NCBI GenBank assembly: GCA_943787185.1
Contig: CALSLL010000006.1
Coordinates: forward strand, 124,001-188,000
Direction of reading: 5' to 3'
DNA: 64,000 nt
Source: UBA10349 sp003485905
GTDB lineage: Bacteria; Pseudomonadota; Gammaproteobacteria; Arenicellales; Arenicellaceae
The notes beneath the pieces were generated by a model. That model did not search any database and was not told the DNA's origin. It saw nothing but the letters and a program-made list of their open reading frames with translations. Positions 37,459 through 46,929 of this stretch are shown here, one piece after another. Position numbers and translations under genes: made by a program. Numbering within the stretch: position 1 is the stretch's first letter; the number at the start of each line of letters is the position of its first letter.

Positions 37459-37799
37459 TCTGAATTTACTCGGTTGGTATTATTATTTATTCGCCTCGAT
37501 CTAGCACTAAAGGGCCTTTAGCCCTGGTGTCTTGATGTGGTGGTATTACGTTAAAGACAAAGAGATGCCCCAGAAACGCTATAAAGCTATCTGGTTATTC
37601 CTTTTTACAATCGATGCCCTTTTTCCGCACCCCACGGAAAAAGGGTCACGGATTATAAAGAAGCGAGGCGTTTATGTCACCACACGACGATGAATAAACT
37701 GGAAAAACGACTGACCTAGAAATCTGTGGTTTCTAGTGCTGTTTCAGCCCTATTATATTTGCGCACTCAAGTTGCGCTTTGTAATTTTCTAATACCCGC
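37459..37799 (-). other. Intergenic region upstream of gltB with four inverted repeats
   Basis: No coding region seen. Inverted repeats: CTAAAGG/CCTTTAG around one base (37507-37521); an 11-bp perfect stem CCCTTTTTCCG (37617-37627) with CGGAAAAAGGG (37635-37645) and a 7-base loop; CTAGAAA/TTTCTAG (37716-37736); and GCGCA/TGCGC (37761-37777). None has a T tract on the minus strand, so none is a convincing terminator for topA. The gltB promoter must lie here. Confidence 0.6.
37617..37645. repeat. 11-bp perfect inverted repeat in the gltB leader
   Basis: Perfect palindromic arms of 11 bases separated by 7 bases, about 160 bases before the gltB start. No T tract flanks either side. It may form an RNA hairpin or be a protein-binding site; no function can be read from sequence. 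Confidence 0.65.
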
Positions 37800-40499
37800 T
37801 TAATCGGGTTTGCTAACTGCTGCCTTTTTTCGGGTTGTTTTTTTCTTGCTCGCTTTCTTTTTGACCGGTTTAGCCTTTTCGGTGACTACCCAACTGCCAT
37901 TTTGGTAAAATGCCTTCCAACCGGTGGCTTTGCCCTCCACTTCGGATTGAACATACTGCTCTTTAGTTTTTCGGCTATACCGAATAGCCGTTGGCACACC
38001 ATCATCATCCGCGACCGGCGCGTCAAACAAAAACGAATACTTTGGATCAATCTCGTCTTTATGTGGAATAATTTCGGCTACTAGCGGCGCCCGAATCTCG
38101 CGATTTCGTGGGAATTTACTCGCCGCAAGAAACAAGCCAGACGCACCATCACGCAGTAGATAGTGATCGTCCACCTTCAGACACTGAAGCTCTGGCATCG
38201 GTACGGGATCCATTTTAGGGGGAGCAGCTTCACCATTGCGGAGCAATTTGCGGGTGTTTTTACACTCCTCATTCGTGCAACCAAAATACTTGCCAAACCG
38301 ACCATTTTTAAGCTGCATTTCGCTCGTGCACTTATCACATTCAAGCACTGGCCCATCGTAACCTTTGATCTTAAATGCGCCAGCTTCGACTTCAAATCCA
38401 GGACAGTCGGGATTGTTACCACATATATGCAACTTGCGTGATTCATCCAACAAGTACGTATCCATCGCGGTGTTACACAATGAACAGCGATGCTTGTTGA
38501 TCAAAGATTTTGACTCCGCATCTTCGTCTTCATCTACATTGACCACTTCATCACCAGCCACGAGATTCATGGTATTTTTACAACGCTCTTTGGGTGGCAA
38601 AACATACCCGGAGCATCCTAAAAAGACGCCTGTGCTACCGGTTCGAATTTGCATATTACGGCCGCAATTAGTGCACTTGATATCCGTTTCGGTAGGAGAG
38701 TTTGGTCGCATTCCGTCTTCATCATTTTCTGCTTTACGCAAAGTCGCAGTAAAATCAGTATAAAAATCATCAAGCAATTGGTCCCACTCAAGTTGCCCCT
38801 TGGCCACAGCATCCAACGAACTTTCCATGTTGGCAGTGAACCCATAATCCATCAACTCACCAAAGCTTTCGACCAAACGACCAGTTACAATATCGCCCAT
38901 CTTCTCGGCATAAAAACGACGGTTTTCGGTATGCACATAGCCTCGATCCTGAATCGTCGATATGATAGATGCATAAGTAGACGGTCGGCCAATTCCTCTC
39001 TTTTCCAGCTCCTTAACCAAACTCGCTTCCGTATAACGCGGTGCAGGCTTAGTAAAGTGCTGAACGGGCAATAAATCCATTAAATCCAACTTATCCCCAA
39101 CCTTAAAACTCGGCAGTACCCGGTCTTCATCTTTCTTGGCTAATTGCGGTAGGACTTTTTGGTAACCATCAAATTTTATTACGCGTCCTCGGGTTCGTAA
39201 TTCGAAATCACCAGCAGTAACTATTAGGCTGGTGCTAATAAATTCAGCTTTCGTCATTTGACAGGCTACGAACTGGCTCCATATCAAGTGATATAAACGC
39301 TCAGCATCTCTATCTACATTACTCACCTGGGTAGGCTTTACCCCAACATCTGACGGTCGAATAGCCTCATGCGCCTCCTGTGCACTATCCTTATTTGAAT
39401 ATTGCTGCGGCGCTGCAGGTAAATATTTATCGCCATAGTTTTTTTGAATAAATCCACGACATGCTGTAACGGCCTCTCTGCTCAAATTTGTTGCGTCCGT
39501 ACGCATATAGGTTATGTAACCAGCTTCGTACAATCGCTGCGCCATCATCATCGTCTTTTTAACGCCAAAACCAAGACGGGTACTAGCAGCCTGCTGAAGA
39601 GTAGATGTGATAAATGGCGCACTTGGTTTAGACGATGTAGGTCGCTCGGTAAGTTCCGAGACTTTAAAATCTTCGTTTTTTAACTTGCCTACCGCCTCTT
39701 CAGTCTGTTTCTGATTTACTGGCTTAAATGCCTTGTCTTGATACTTCTTAACATCAAATTTTGTAGCTTCCTTACCAGCCAAGCTAAGATCTGCAAATAA
39801 TTCCCAATACTCCTCTGGTATAAAAGCCCGAATTTCTTGCTCGCGTTCAACTATTAATCGCACAGCGACTGATTGAACCCGACCAGCCGACAAACCCCTA
39901 GCCACTTTCGCCCACAGCAGAGGAGACACCATAAATCCGACGACGCGATCCAGAAATCGGCGCGCCTGCTGAGAATATACCCGGCTCATATCCACCGGAC
40001 CCGGTTTTTCAAACGCTTTGTTAATAGCCGTTTTAGTGATTTCGTTAAATACTACGCGGCGATATCGATTGGGATCGCCACCAATGGCTTCTTGCAAATG
40101 CCAAGCAATTGCCTCTCCTTCTCTGTCCATATCAGTCGCGAGATATATTACGTCCGCATCCTTGGCAAGGCGGGTTAACTCGTTGACTACTTTCTCTTTT
40201 CCAGGGAGCACCTGATAGGTCGCAGCCCAGCCATTTTCGGGATCAATTCCCATTCGCTTGACAAGCTGTTGTTTTGCTTTCTTCGCACGGTGAATTATTT
40301 TTTTCTCTGGTGAAAGCTTGCGAGTAATCGCTGCCTGTCGGGCTCGCTCTTTGGCATCCACCGGCTTCCGATCTCCTCCACTAGTTGGGAGGTCTCGGAT
40401 ATGTCCAATACTGGATTTAACTATATAGTCGTTACCCAGATACTTATTGATAGTTTTTGCCTTGGCAGGTGACTCTACAATAACTAACGCTTTACCCAC
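37800..40499 (-). CDS. topA: DNA topoisomerase I
   Basis: 899 residues. The TOPRIM domain begins with LVIVESPAKAKTINKYLG and has DMDREGEAIAWHL (acidic metal residues). The catalytic Tyr331 is in TYMRTDATNLS. The C-terminal third has three zinc-ribbon repeats (CTNCGRNM, CSLCNTAM, CDKCTSEM) and a final Lys-rich tail. It relaxes negative supercoils. It follows smg after 134 bases on the same strand; dprA-smg-topA is a common gammaproteobacterial order. Confidence 0.97.
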   Translation of the reverse strand: MGKALVIVESPAKAKTINKYLGNDYIVKSSIGHIRDLPTSGGDRKPVDAKERARQAAITRKLSPEKKIIHRAKKAKQQLVKRMGIDPENGWAATYQVLPGKEKVVNELTRLAKDADVIYLATDMDREGEAIAWHLQEAIGGDPNRYRRVVFNEITKTAINKAFEKPGPVDMSRVYSQQARRFLDRVVGFMVSPLLWAKVARGLSAGRVQSVAVRLIVEREQEIRAFIPEEYWELFADLSLAGKEATKFDVKKYQDKAFKPVNQKQTEEAVGKLKNEDFKVSELTERPTSSKPSAPFITSTLQQAASTRLGFGVKKTMMMAQRLYEAGYITYMRTDATNLSREAVTACRGFIQKNYGDKYLPAAPQQYSNKDSAQEAHEAIRPSDVGVKPTQVSNVDRDAERLYHLIWSQFVACQMTKAEFISTSLIVTAGDFELRTRGRVIKFDGYQKVLPQLAKKDEDRVLPSFKVGDKLDLMDLLPVQHFTKPAPRYTEASLVKELEKRGIGRPSTYASIISTIQDRGYVHTENRRFYAEKMGDIVTGRLVESFGELMDYGFTANMESSLDAVAKGQLEWDQLLDDFYTDFTATLRKAENDEDGMRPNSPTETDIKCTNCGRNMQIRTGSTGVFLGCSGYVLPPKERCKNTMNLVAGDEVVNVDEDEDAESKSLINKHRCSLCNTAMDTYLLDESRKLHICGNNPDCPGFEVEAGAFKIKGYDGPVLECDKCTSEMQLKNGRFGKYFGCTNEECKNTRKLLRNGEAAPPKMDPVPMPELQCLKVDDHYLLRDGASGLFLAASKFPRNREIRAPLVAEIIPHKDEIDPKYSFLFDAPVADDDGVPTAIRYSRKTKEQYVQSEVEGKATGWKAFYQNGSWVVTEKAKPVKKKASKKKTTRKKAAVSKPD

Positions 40500-40633
40500 T
40501 TTATTTTTCCGCTCGCAATACAGTTTTGCTTGTCATTCTGTTAATCAAAAAAGTTTTGGTTTTAGTACAGTAACAAAATCGAATTGCCTACAACCTGTAG
40601 GCTCTCATATTATGTCGTTGGTATTTATTTTGG

Positions 40634-41128
40634 CTAGTGCAGAAGCGCTTCGAAATCTTCCGAAACCAACTCTTCAGCAAGACCAATTAGATCTGAGCGC
40701 TCGGGGTGATTACACAACACCATCATTACGACCCACTTTAGGTGGTCGGCACTAAGCTCATCAGTCTCAATTGCCATCACTCGATCAATCACCATCTCTC
40801 GCGACTGACCATCCAATACACCCGCTTGCTCGAGTTGAATAAGCAATGATTTTCCACCAAGACCAAATCGTTGAGACTCAGAATCCGTGAATACGCGTAT
40901 AGATGGATGGTCAACGTGCGGTAACCAATCTGCCTCAGTTTTTGGCGCGTCTTCACACATGGTAAGAAGGTCCTCCAACCAAGCAAAAGCTTTACTGATC
41001 TCTCCATCGGCAAATCCAGCCTGTGATAATTCACGGCTAAGAATTTCCTGATCCGGCTGTAGTTCCCCACCGTCTGCCATATAATTTTCAAACAGGTACA
41101 AAAGGACCTCGAGCATGTCTTCTTTCAT
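40634..41128 (-). CDS. smg: Smg family protein (DUF494)
   Basis: 164 residues from ATG 41128 (MKEDMLEVLLYLFENYM), the conserved start of Smg; upstream codons belong to dprA. It is acidic and helical, with 'HLKWVVMMVLCNHPE' near the end, as in the family. Function is not known beyond its constant position next to dprA. It starts 7 bases after the dprA stop. Confidence 0.93.
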   Translation of the reverse strand: MKEDMLEVLLYLFENYMADGGELQPDQEILSRELSQAGFADGEISKAFAWLEDLLTMCEDAPKTEADWLPHVDHPSIRVFTDSESQRFGLGGKSLLIQLEQAGVLDGQSREMVIDRVMAIETDELSADHLKWVVMMVLCNHPERSDLIGLAEELVSEDFEALLH

Positions 41129-41135
41129 AATAGCG

Positions 41136-42248
41136 CTAACGCAGTCTGGTGTAAGTGCCGTCGATATTTCGTGCGACGAGCTGTTCAAGTTCCATACCAA
41201 TAAGAATGGATGAAACTTTGTCTGCCGTCAATCCGCTTCTGCAAACCAATGATTCCATTGAGGTTGGATTGTAATCTAACACCTCTAATACGCTTACTTG
41301 GTCACCATTCAGATCATCTAATTTTGTATCTGGTTCTATTCCAGCACTCCTGCACGAACCAATAGCAGGGAATACATCCTGAATAATGTGTTGGTCATTA
41401 CTCACCAAAGTCGCACCATCGCGCAACAATTGATGGCACCCGGCAGATAAAGGCGACAGTGGTGAACCCGGTACCGCGCAAACCAACCTGCCTTGCTCAG
41501 CAGCAATACGCGCCGTAATCAAAGATCCACTCCGAAGTGCAGCCTCAACCACAACTACTGCGTGCGATAAGCCACTTATAATACGATTGCGTCGCGGAAA
41601 GTTATGCTTCATGGGGCCACTTCCCGGTAAATACTCACTAACAATCAATCCCCCTGACCCCAAAATTGCGTCAAAAGTTCCTTGATTGCGTCGCGGATAA
41701 ACTATGTCGGGGCCAGTACCCAATACGGCAATAGTATTTCCATGTGTACCAAGTGTAGCCTTATGGGCCTCTTCATCTATCCCCAAAGCCAGACCGCTTA
41801 CAATAGCAATTCCCATTTCTGCGATCGGTTTCGCCAGTTTTCGAGTTACTGCCAGCCCTCCGGGAGTAACGCGCCGACTACCAACAAATGCGATACAGTT
41901 TTTGGCTAAATTCTTAACCTCCCCTCTAACAAACAACAGAATCGGCGGAGCCGCCTGCTCCTTAAGAATGGATGGATATTGCTTGTCACTAAAAGTAACA
42001 ATTTTTCCAGATGAACAATCCAACCATTTATAGATACGTTCTAACGCATCAACAGATACTTTCGGCTTACCTTTATCAAGGTCAGGGAACCACTCTCGCC
42101 ATTGTTCTGGTTCGGCTGATACTGCGCTTATCGGGGTGTCGCCGACAGCCATCATGGCAATCTTTCGTTGTTCACTAACGCCGCGCAGGCAATAAAAATT
42201 AAGCCAATCGGCTAATTTCGGCACTCCTTGTTCAAAATCCTTCTCCAT
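41136..42248 (-). CDS. dprA: DNA-processing protein DprA
   Basis: 370 residues from ATG 42248, with a GGAG site 8 bases upstream; an in-frame TTG at 42275 is less likely. The Rossmann-like core has VGSRRVTPGGL, IVSGLALGIDEEAH, NFPRRNRIISGLS and GSLITARIAAEQGR, which bind single-stranded DNA, and the C-terminal winged helix (about 310-370) is present. DprA loads RecA on incoming DNA during transformation, fitting with the type IV pilus genes in this window. It overlaps the upstream LysM gene by 37 bases. Confidence 0.95.
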   Translation of the reverse strand: MEKDFEQGVPKLADWLNFYCLRGVSEQRKIAMMAVGDTPISAVSAEPEQWREWFPDLDKGKPKVSVDALERIYKWLDCSSGKIVTFSDKQYPSILKEQAAPPILLFVRGEVKNLAKNCIAFVGSRRVTPGGLAVTRKLAKPIAEMGIAIVSGLALGIDEEAHKATLGTHGNTIAVLGTGPDIVYPRRNQGTFDAILGSGGLIVSEYLPGSGPMKHNFPRRNRIISGLSHAVVVVEAALRSGSLITARIAAEQGRLVCAVPGSPLSPLSAGCHQLLRDGATLVSNDQHIIQDVFPAIGSCRSAGIEPDTKLDDLNGDQVSVLEVLDYNPTSMESLVCRSGLTADKVSSILIGMELEQLVARNIDGTYTRLR

Positions 42249-43441
42249 AGCGATGTCTCCTTTCGCTGATCGCAATCCTTAATATTTGCTCCGCCGATAT
42301 TCTCCGTAGCTGGAACAACTATTTCACTATAATACTCTAGACGAGACTCCTGTTCTCGCATACCTGCCAAATCTGGTGAAATTATCGCATCGCCGATCCG
42401 AATTGGCTGTGAGGCATTGGTTATTAGTGCAAAGCTTACCCGCTCAAACGATCGGTAGACTAACGCCAACCCGACGGGTTCTTCAGGTAATTCAAAATTC
42501 TCTCCGGTGACGGGATCCTCATTGATCACGCCGGCTCGATATACTCTGAATACAGAGCCTTCTATAACAGCCTGACTATACCCCAAATTTAATACTACCG
42601 TAGCCATTGGGCCTGCCTCGCCCACGCCGAGCGGTACATCTAATACATGTCCACGCAAATGATCAGGTGCTGCTACGGGATAAAAAAACTGTCTGCCTAG
42701 CTCCACCTCAACCGGTTGTAATCGGTCGCCTAGTACAAGCTCTTCGTGAGCACTTAACACAGTCATTTTCGAAGACTCTGCACCTTGTCTTAGCAACCGC
42801 AAATCCGCTATGTGCCGAGCTTCCTGACCTAAAACTTCTCCGGTAGTTAGGTCCTGGTAAACTTTCCCGGGCCTAAACGCTCTAAATTGATCACCCGGCT
42901 CACCTTCGATACCCCGAGCATAGACCTGATCATATTTGCCCATCAATAACGATTCGTTCAACCCTCCCGCCACGTAGCCTGCGGTAATGAGCTCGTTTTT
43001 ATCGGTTATTAACGGCGAACGCACAAACGCCTGAATCACCGACGGTTCTATGGTTGGAATCGCATTTGCCCGACCCTCAGAATAAATCTGTGGTTCAAGC
43101 TTAACTGTTTCTTTGCGCAGAGCCTTTAAAACTGGTCGACCATCCTGTTCGGACAATACGAGTAAATCACCCGGGTAGATTAGATCAGGATTATTTATAA
43201 AAGAGTTCGTTTGCCAGATTTCCTGCCAGCGCCACGGATCGTTCAGAAACGTCCCAGCTATATCCCACAGCGTGTCTCCCTCTACCACGGTATATCGTGA
43301 TGGTGCATCAGATCGCAACAGCAGGCGATCAGACTGCGCCAACAACGACTGATTAAACAATGCGATCACAAGCAGAAGCAATAGTGGCGTTTTCAGCCCC
43401 AAGCTAAATCCCTTATGTTTACATTTACTAGTTGGGTACAT
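42212..43441 (-). CDS. LysM-domain peptidoglycan-binding protein
   Basis: 409 residues from ATG 43441; a TTG at 43492 would run into the def promoter region and is not favoured. An N-terminal membrane or signal segment (LLLLLVIALF, cleavage near LLAQS) is followed by one LysM domain (about 50-100): YTVVEGDTLWDIAG and 'PDLIYPGDLLVL'. The rest, about 300 residues, is the conserved periplasmic part found in LysM proteins next to dprA in Gammaproteobacteria. It is probably a cell-wall associated protein. It is divergent from def and shares an upstream region of about 80 bases. Confidence 0.88.
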   Translation of the reverse strand: MYPTSKCKHKGFSLGLKTPLLLLLVIALFNQSLLAQSDRLLLRSDAPSRYTVVEGDTLWDIAGTFLNDPWRWQEIWQTNSFINNPDLIYPGDLLVLSEQDGRPVLKALRKETVKLEPQIYSEGRANAIPTIEPSVIQAFVRSPLITDKNELITAGYVAGGLNESLLMGKYDQVYARGIEGEPGDQFRAFRPGKVYQDLTTGEVLGQEARHIADLRLLRQGAESSKMTVLSAHEELVLGDRLQPVEVELGRQFFYPVAAPDHLRGHVLDVPLGVGEAGPMATVVLNLGYSQAVIEGSVFRVYRAGVINEDPVTGENFELPEEPVGLALVYRSFERVSFALITNASQPIRIGDAIISPDLAGMREQESRLEYYSEIVVPATENIGGANIKDCDQRKETSLWRRILNKECRN

Positions 43442-43519
43442 TCGATGAAATATTATTGTGTAGAATACGGTTATTAGTTCTATCTTACTCAATGGTAAAC
43501 ATTAAGGCACAAAATTCAA

Positions 43520-44029
43520 ATGGCTTTACTTGATATTTTAGTTTATCCAAACCCACGTTTACGCGATATTGCACAGGAAGTGGACACTGTAACAGACGTT
43601 GAGCGTGAACTCGTCAAAAACATGGCCGAAACCATGTATGCTGCGCCAGGCATCGGCCTAGCAGCAGTTCAGGTCGGGGTCAGCAAGCGAATTATTGTTA
43701 TTGATATTTCTGATAGTGGGGACGATCTACTGGTGCTCATTAATCCTAAAATTATTGAGCATGATGGCATGCAAGTATACGAAGAAGGCTGCTTATCTGT
43801 GCCAGAGGTGTACGCAGAGGTTACTAGGGCTGAAGAAATCACTTTTGAATATCTTGATCTGGATGGAAAGCTGGTTACACAAACTACTGATGGCTTACTA
43901 GCTGTATGCGTGCAACACGAAATTGATCATTTGGACGGGAAAGTATTTGTAGATTATCTGTCGCGCATTAAACGCGACCGGATTCGAAAGAAATTATTGA
44001 AAATTTATAAAAACGATTCCACTAGCTAG
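43520..44029 (+). CDS. def: Peptide deformylase
   Basis: 169 residues. Three motifs are present: GIGLAAVQVG, EGCLSVPE (metal Cys) and QHEIDHLDGKVF (metal His pair and catalytic Glu). Motif 1 has Val in place of the common Thr of GLAATQ. It removes the formyl group from nascent proteins. First gene of the def-fmt-rsmB run. Confidence 0.97.
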   Translation: MALLDILVYPNPRLRDIAQEVDTVTDVERELVKNMAETMYAAPGIGLAAVQVGVSKRIIVIDISDSGDDLLVLINPKIIEHDGMQVYEEGCLSVPEVYAEVTRAEEITFEYLDLDGKLVTQTTDGLLAVCVQHEIDHLDGKVFVDYLSRIKRDRIRKKLLKIYKNDSTS

Positions 44030-44079
44030 GCTTGCTAGTTCAAAACTCGTTATATAGAAAACAGGAACTTATAATCTCA

Positions 44080-45003
44080 ATGTTGAATGCAGTATTCATG
44101 GGTACGCCCGAGTTTGCGGCGCAAAGCCTTAAGCTGGTGATTGGTTCGCATAATGTACAATGCGTTTACACTCAGCCAGATCGACCTGCGGGTCGAGGCA
44201 GAAAAATAACTGCATCCGCCGTTAAGCAACTGGCTCAGGCGTCGGGGATAAAAGTTCACCAGCCAGTAAACCTTAAAAATGAAGCCACTACTCTACAATC
44301 CCTAAATCCAGACATCATCGTGGTAGTTGCCTATGGTCTTCTGCTACCTCAAGAGATCCTAAATATTCCCCGATTTGGCTGCATAAATGTTCATGGGTCT
44401 TTATTACCGCGCTGGCGGGGTGCGGCGCCCATTCAGCGTGCCATCGAAGCCGGAGATGAAAAGTCGGGGGTGTGTATCATGCAAATGGAGGTAGGGTTAG
44501 ATACGGGGCCAGTATTTGCCAATCATACTGTTTCGTTGGGCCAATCAATTACCGCCGGGGAATTGCATGACGAATTGGCGAGTGTCGGTGCCAAAGCACT
44601 AATTGAAGTCTTGGACAACATAGAGCGCGGCCAAGCTAATGCCGAACCTCAAAGCGAAACAGGTGTGACTTATGCCACAAAATTAGCCCGTAGTGAGGCG
44701 CGAATTGATTGGCGAACAAACGCAGTCGATATCGGACGCAAAATTCGGGCGTTTAATCCGTGGCCGATATGCTCTACATCGTATAGGGGCAAGGATTTAC
44801 GCATTTTACGTAGCAACATCAATAAACTAGATCATTCGGCGCAGCCTGGTGAGGTTATCCATGTTAGCTCAGAAGGTATAACCGTGGCCTGTGGGGGGGA
44901 TGCTGTAAGTCTGACAGATTTACAAAAACCGGGCGGTAAAATATTAACGGCCAAGGAATTCTTGAATGGTCACGATGTGACGGTTGGGGATATTTTCTCC
45001 TAA
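44080..45003 (+). CDS. fmt: Methionyl-tRNA formyltransferase
   Basis: 307 residues from ATG 44080 (MLNAVFMGTPEFA, the usual start), with an AGGA element about 12 bases upstream. Catalytic residues lie in CINVHGSLLPRWRGAAPIQ and MEVGLDTGPV. The C-terminal domain (about 205-307) has the FNPWP segment. It formylates initiator Met-tRNA, the reverse partner of def. It begins 50 bases after def. Confidence 0.97.
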   Translation: MLNAVFMGTPEFAAQSLKLVIGSHNVQCVYTQPDRPAGRGRKITASAVKQLAQASGIKVHQPVNLKNEATTLQSLNPDIIVVVAYGLLLPQEILNIPRFGCINVHGSLLPRWRGAAPIQRAIEAGDEKSGVCIMQMEVGLDTGPVFANHTVSLGQSITAGELHDELASVGAKALIEVLDNIERGQANAEPQSETGVTYATKLARSEARIDWRTNAVDIGRKIRAFNPWPICSTSYRGKDLRILRSNINKLDHSAQPGEVIHVSSEGITVACGGDAVSLTDLQKPGGKILTAKEFLNGHDVTVGDIFS

Positions 45004-45042
45004 GTAGCTTATGCGGAACACCAATATAAGTACGCTCCGGAA

Positions 45043-46332
45043 ATGAGCGCTGTCAGACTGCAAGCTGCAGTAGCCTGCCAGCAGATCATCGATACGGGCC
45101 ATTCAATTGACCACGCTTTAGATGCGGCTAAAAAAAGTGTCGAACCAGATGATGCTGGGCAATTGCAGGCTATCGTCTACGGTGTGGTCCGGCACTACAA
45201 TTCACTAGAATCAATACTTAAACCGTTACTAAACAAACCCTTCAGGAACAAGGATAGGGATATTTACTTTTTATTGCTAAGTGCGATTTATCAGCTAGTT
45301 GCAATGCGAGCTCCTGATCATGCAGTAGTCAACGATAGTGTTAATGCCACAAAATCGTTGAAAAAGAAGTGGGCTAGAGCCGTAGTTAATGGTTGTTTGA
45401 GAGAGTTTTTGCGGGCGGGGGTCGTTCCTCAAGAAAGTTGGATTAATTCGGTACAGGAGCACCCCGAATGGTTGCGAGCTATGTTACATAATAGTTGGCA
45501 AGATAAGGCTAGCCTCATAATGGCCGAGAACTTAATTCCCGCAGAATTAACACTTCGGGTTAATCGTAACAAAACGGATCAACTTGAATACCTTGAGCAG
45601 CTAGAAAAGAATAACTTGAACGCGACATCACACCCTTTCGCTCCAGATGCAATTGTTCTTGATGACGCTGTACCCGTGGAAGTTCTACCGGGCTTCAGCG
45701 ATGGTTTTGCTTCGGTGCAAGATGCGGCCGCACAAATGGCAAGTGTTCTATTAAACCCACAAGTCGGTGATCACGTGCTCGATGCTTGCGCCGCCCCAGG
45801 AGGTAAAACAGGCCATCTTTTGGAGATCACAAACGGTAACGTAGATCTTGTATCAGCAGATATAAGTGAAAAGCGAATTAATCGAGTCCGAGAGAACCTA
45901 ACGCGCCTTAACCTAAACTGCGAACTAATCGTCAGCGATTTATCCACAGACCCTAGCTGGTGGGACGGTCGACTTTTTGATCGCATTTTATTAGACGCAC
46001 CCTGCAGCAGCACCGGGGTTATAAGACGTCACCCCGATATACTCCGGCACCGAAATGCGCAAGATATTCCGCAGCTAATTCAAATTCAGTTGGCATTACT
46101 CACTCAATTATGGCGCTTGCTAAAACCTGAGGGCATGCTGCTTTATGCAACTTGCTCAATACTAAGCGAAGAGAACGACGCGGTAATTGATACCTTTATT
46201 AAGAATCATAATGATGCAACGCCAATGGCACTGCCGCATCCGCAAGCCCTAAAAACTACGCATGGATACCAAACACTTCCAAGCCATGGACTATCCGATG
46301 GGTTCTATACTTGCGGGCTTTTAAAATCGTGA
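45043..46332 (+). CDS. rsmB: 16S rRNA (cytosine-967 C5)-methyltransferase
   Basis: 429 residues: an N-terminal NusB-like helical domain (about 1-140), then a Rossmann methyltransferase with VLDACAAPGGKTGHLLE (SAM binding) and two cysteines in DAPCSSTGVIRRHPDI and YATCSI (catalytic and release). It modifies C967 of 16S rRNA. It is 39 bases after fmt in the same orientation. Confidence 0.96.
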   Translation: MSAVRLQAAVACQQIIDTGHSIDHALDAAKKSVEPDDAGQLQAIVYGVVRHYNSLESILKPLLNKPFRNKDRDIYFLLLSAIYQLVAMRAPDHAVVNDSVNATKSLKKKWARAVVNGCLREFLRAGVVPQESWINSVQEHPEWLRAMLHNSWQDKASLIMAENLIPAELTLRVNRNKTDQLEYLEQLEKNNLNATSHPFAPDAIVLDDAVPVEVLPGFSDGFASVQDAAAQMASVLLNPQVGDHVLDACAAPGGKTGHLLEITNGNVDLVSADISEKRINRVRENLTRLNLNCELIVSDLSTDPSWWDGRLFDRILLDAPCSSTGVIRRHPDILRHRNAQDIPQLIQIQLALLTQLWRLLKPEGMLLYATCSILSEENDAVIDTFIKNHNDATPMALPHPQALKTTHGYQTLPSHGLSDGFYTCGLLKS

Positions 46333-46392
46333 ATCAACCCTATCTTGTTATCAGACGTGGAATCGTTGCCAGCGCACTGCTAGGCTGTAATC

Positions 46393-46929
46393 ATGCATTG
46401 GAAATCTAAGGTTTTACTAATAGCACTGGTAAGTTTTTCCGGGCTCGCATTTTCTCAGTTTTCTGTTCAACAGGTGCACGTTTCAAGCAATGATACTAAT
46501 GTACAGCTCATTACTGAATTGCAATTAGTTTTTACCGAACCGCTGCAGCAAGCGGTCGACCACGGAGTCACATTGCAGATTGTTACTGAGTTTGGCTTAC
46601 CACGGGAAAATTGGTATGGCCGAGGCTTTGTGCTGCTAAGAGAATTTCGATATTTTCTTTCGCGCAACGCGCTCTCCGGCCGCTACGTGGTCTATCAACA
46701 AGACCGGGGCGAAACTCGAACCTTTCCTACCCAGACCGAAGCACTAAGACACATAGCGATACCTCCGATCGTACTGATTCCTACGGTTGACTTGGATGGT
46801 GCTGAAAATCTGGCAGTGCGTACTTTTGTTGATACGTATAAACTACCCTCGCCGCTACGTTTACAGGCCTTCTTTTCCCGAAGGTGGAGCCTAGATACTG
46901 ACTGGACGCTATGGCCAACTCAACTGTAA
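46393..46929 (+). CDS. DUF4390 exported protein
   Basis: 178 residues with a signal peptide (LLIALVSFSGLAFSQ) and a conserved beta-rich domain, including TELQLVFTEPLQQAVDHGV, a LLREFRYFLS segment and 'PPIVLIPTVDLD'. DUF4390 proteins are regularly encoded directly before the NtrY-like kinase in Gammaproteobacteria, as here, where the stop overlaps the kinase start by 19 bases. A role as a periplasmic accessory of the kinase is inference. Confidence 0.85.
   Translation: MHWKSKVLLIALVSFSGLAFSQFSVQQVHVSSNDTNVQLITELQLVFTEPLQQAVDHGVTLQIVTEFGLPRENWYGRGFVLLREFRYFLSRNALSGRYVVYQQDRGETRTFPTQTEALRHIAIPPIVLIPTVDLDGAENLAVRTFVDTYKLPSPLRLQAFFSRRWSLDTDWTLWPTQL

Noticed and set aside
37617..37645. Terminator for topA
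   Set aside because: The stem is strong, but there is no T tract on the minus strand and it lies over 150 bases after the topA stop.
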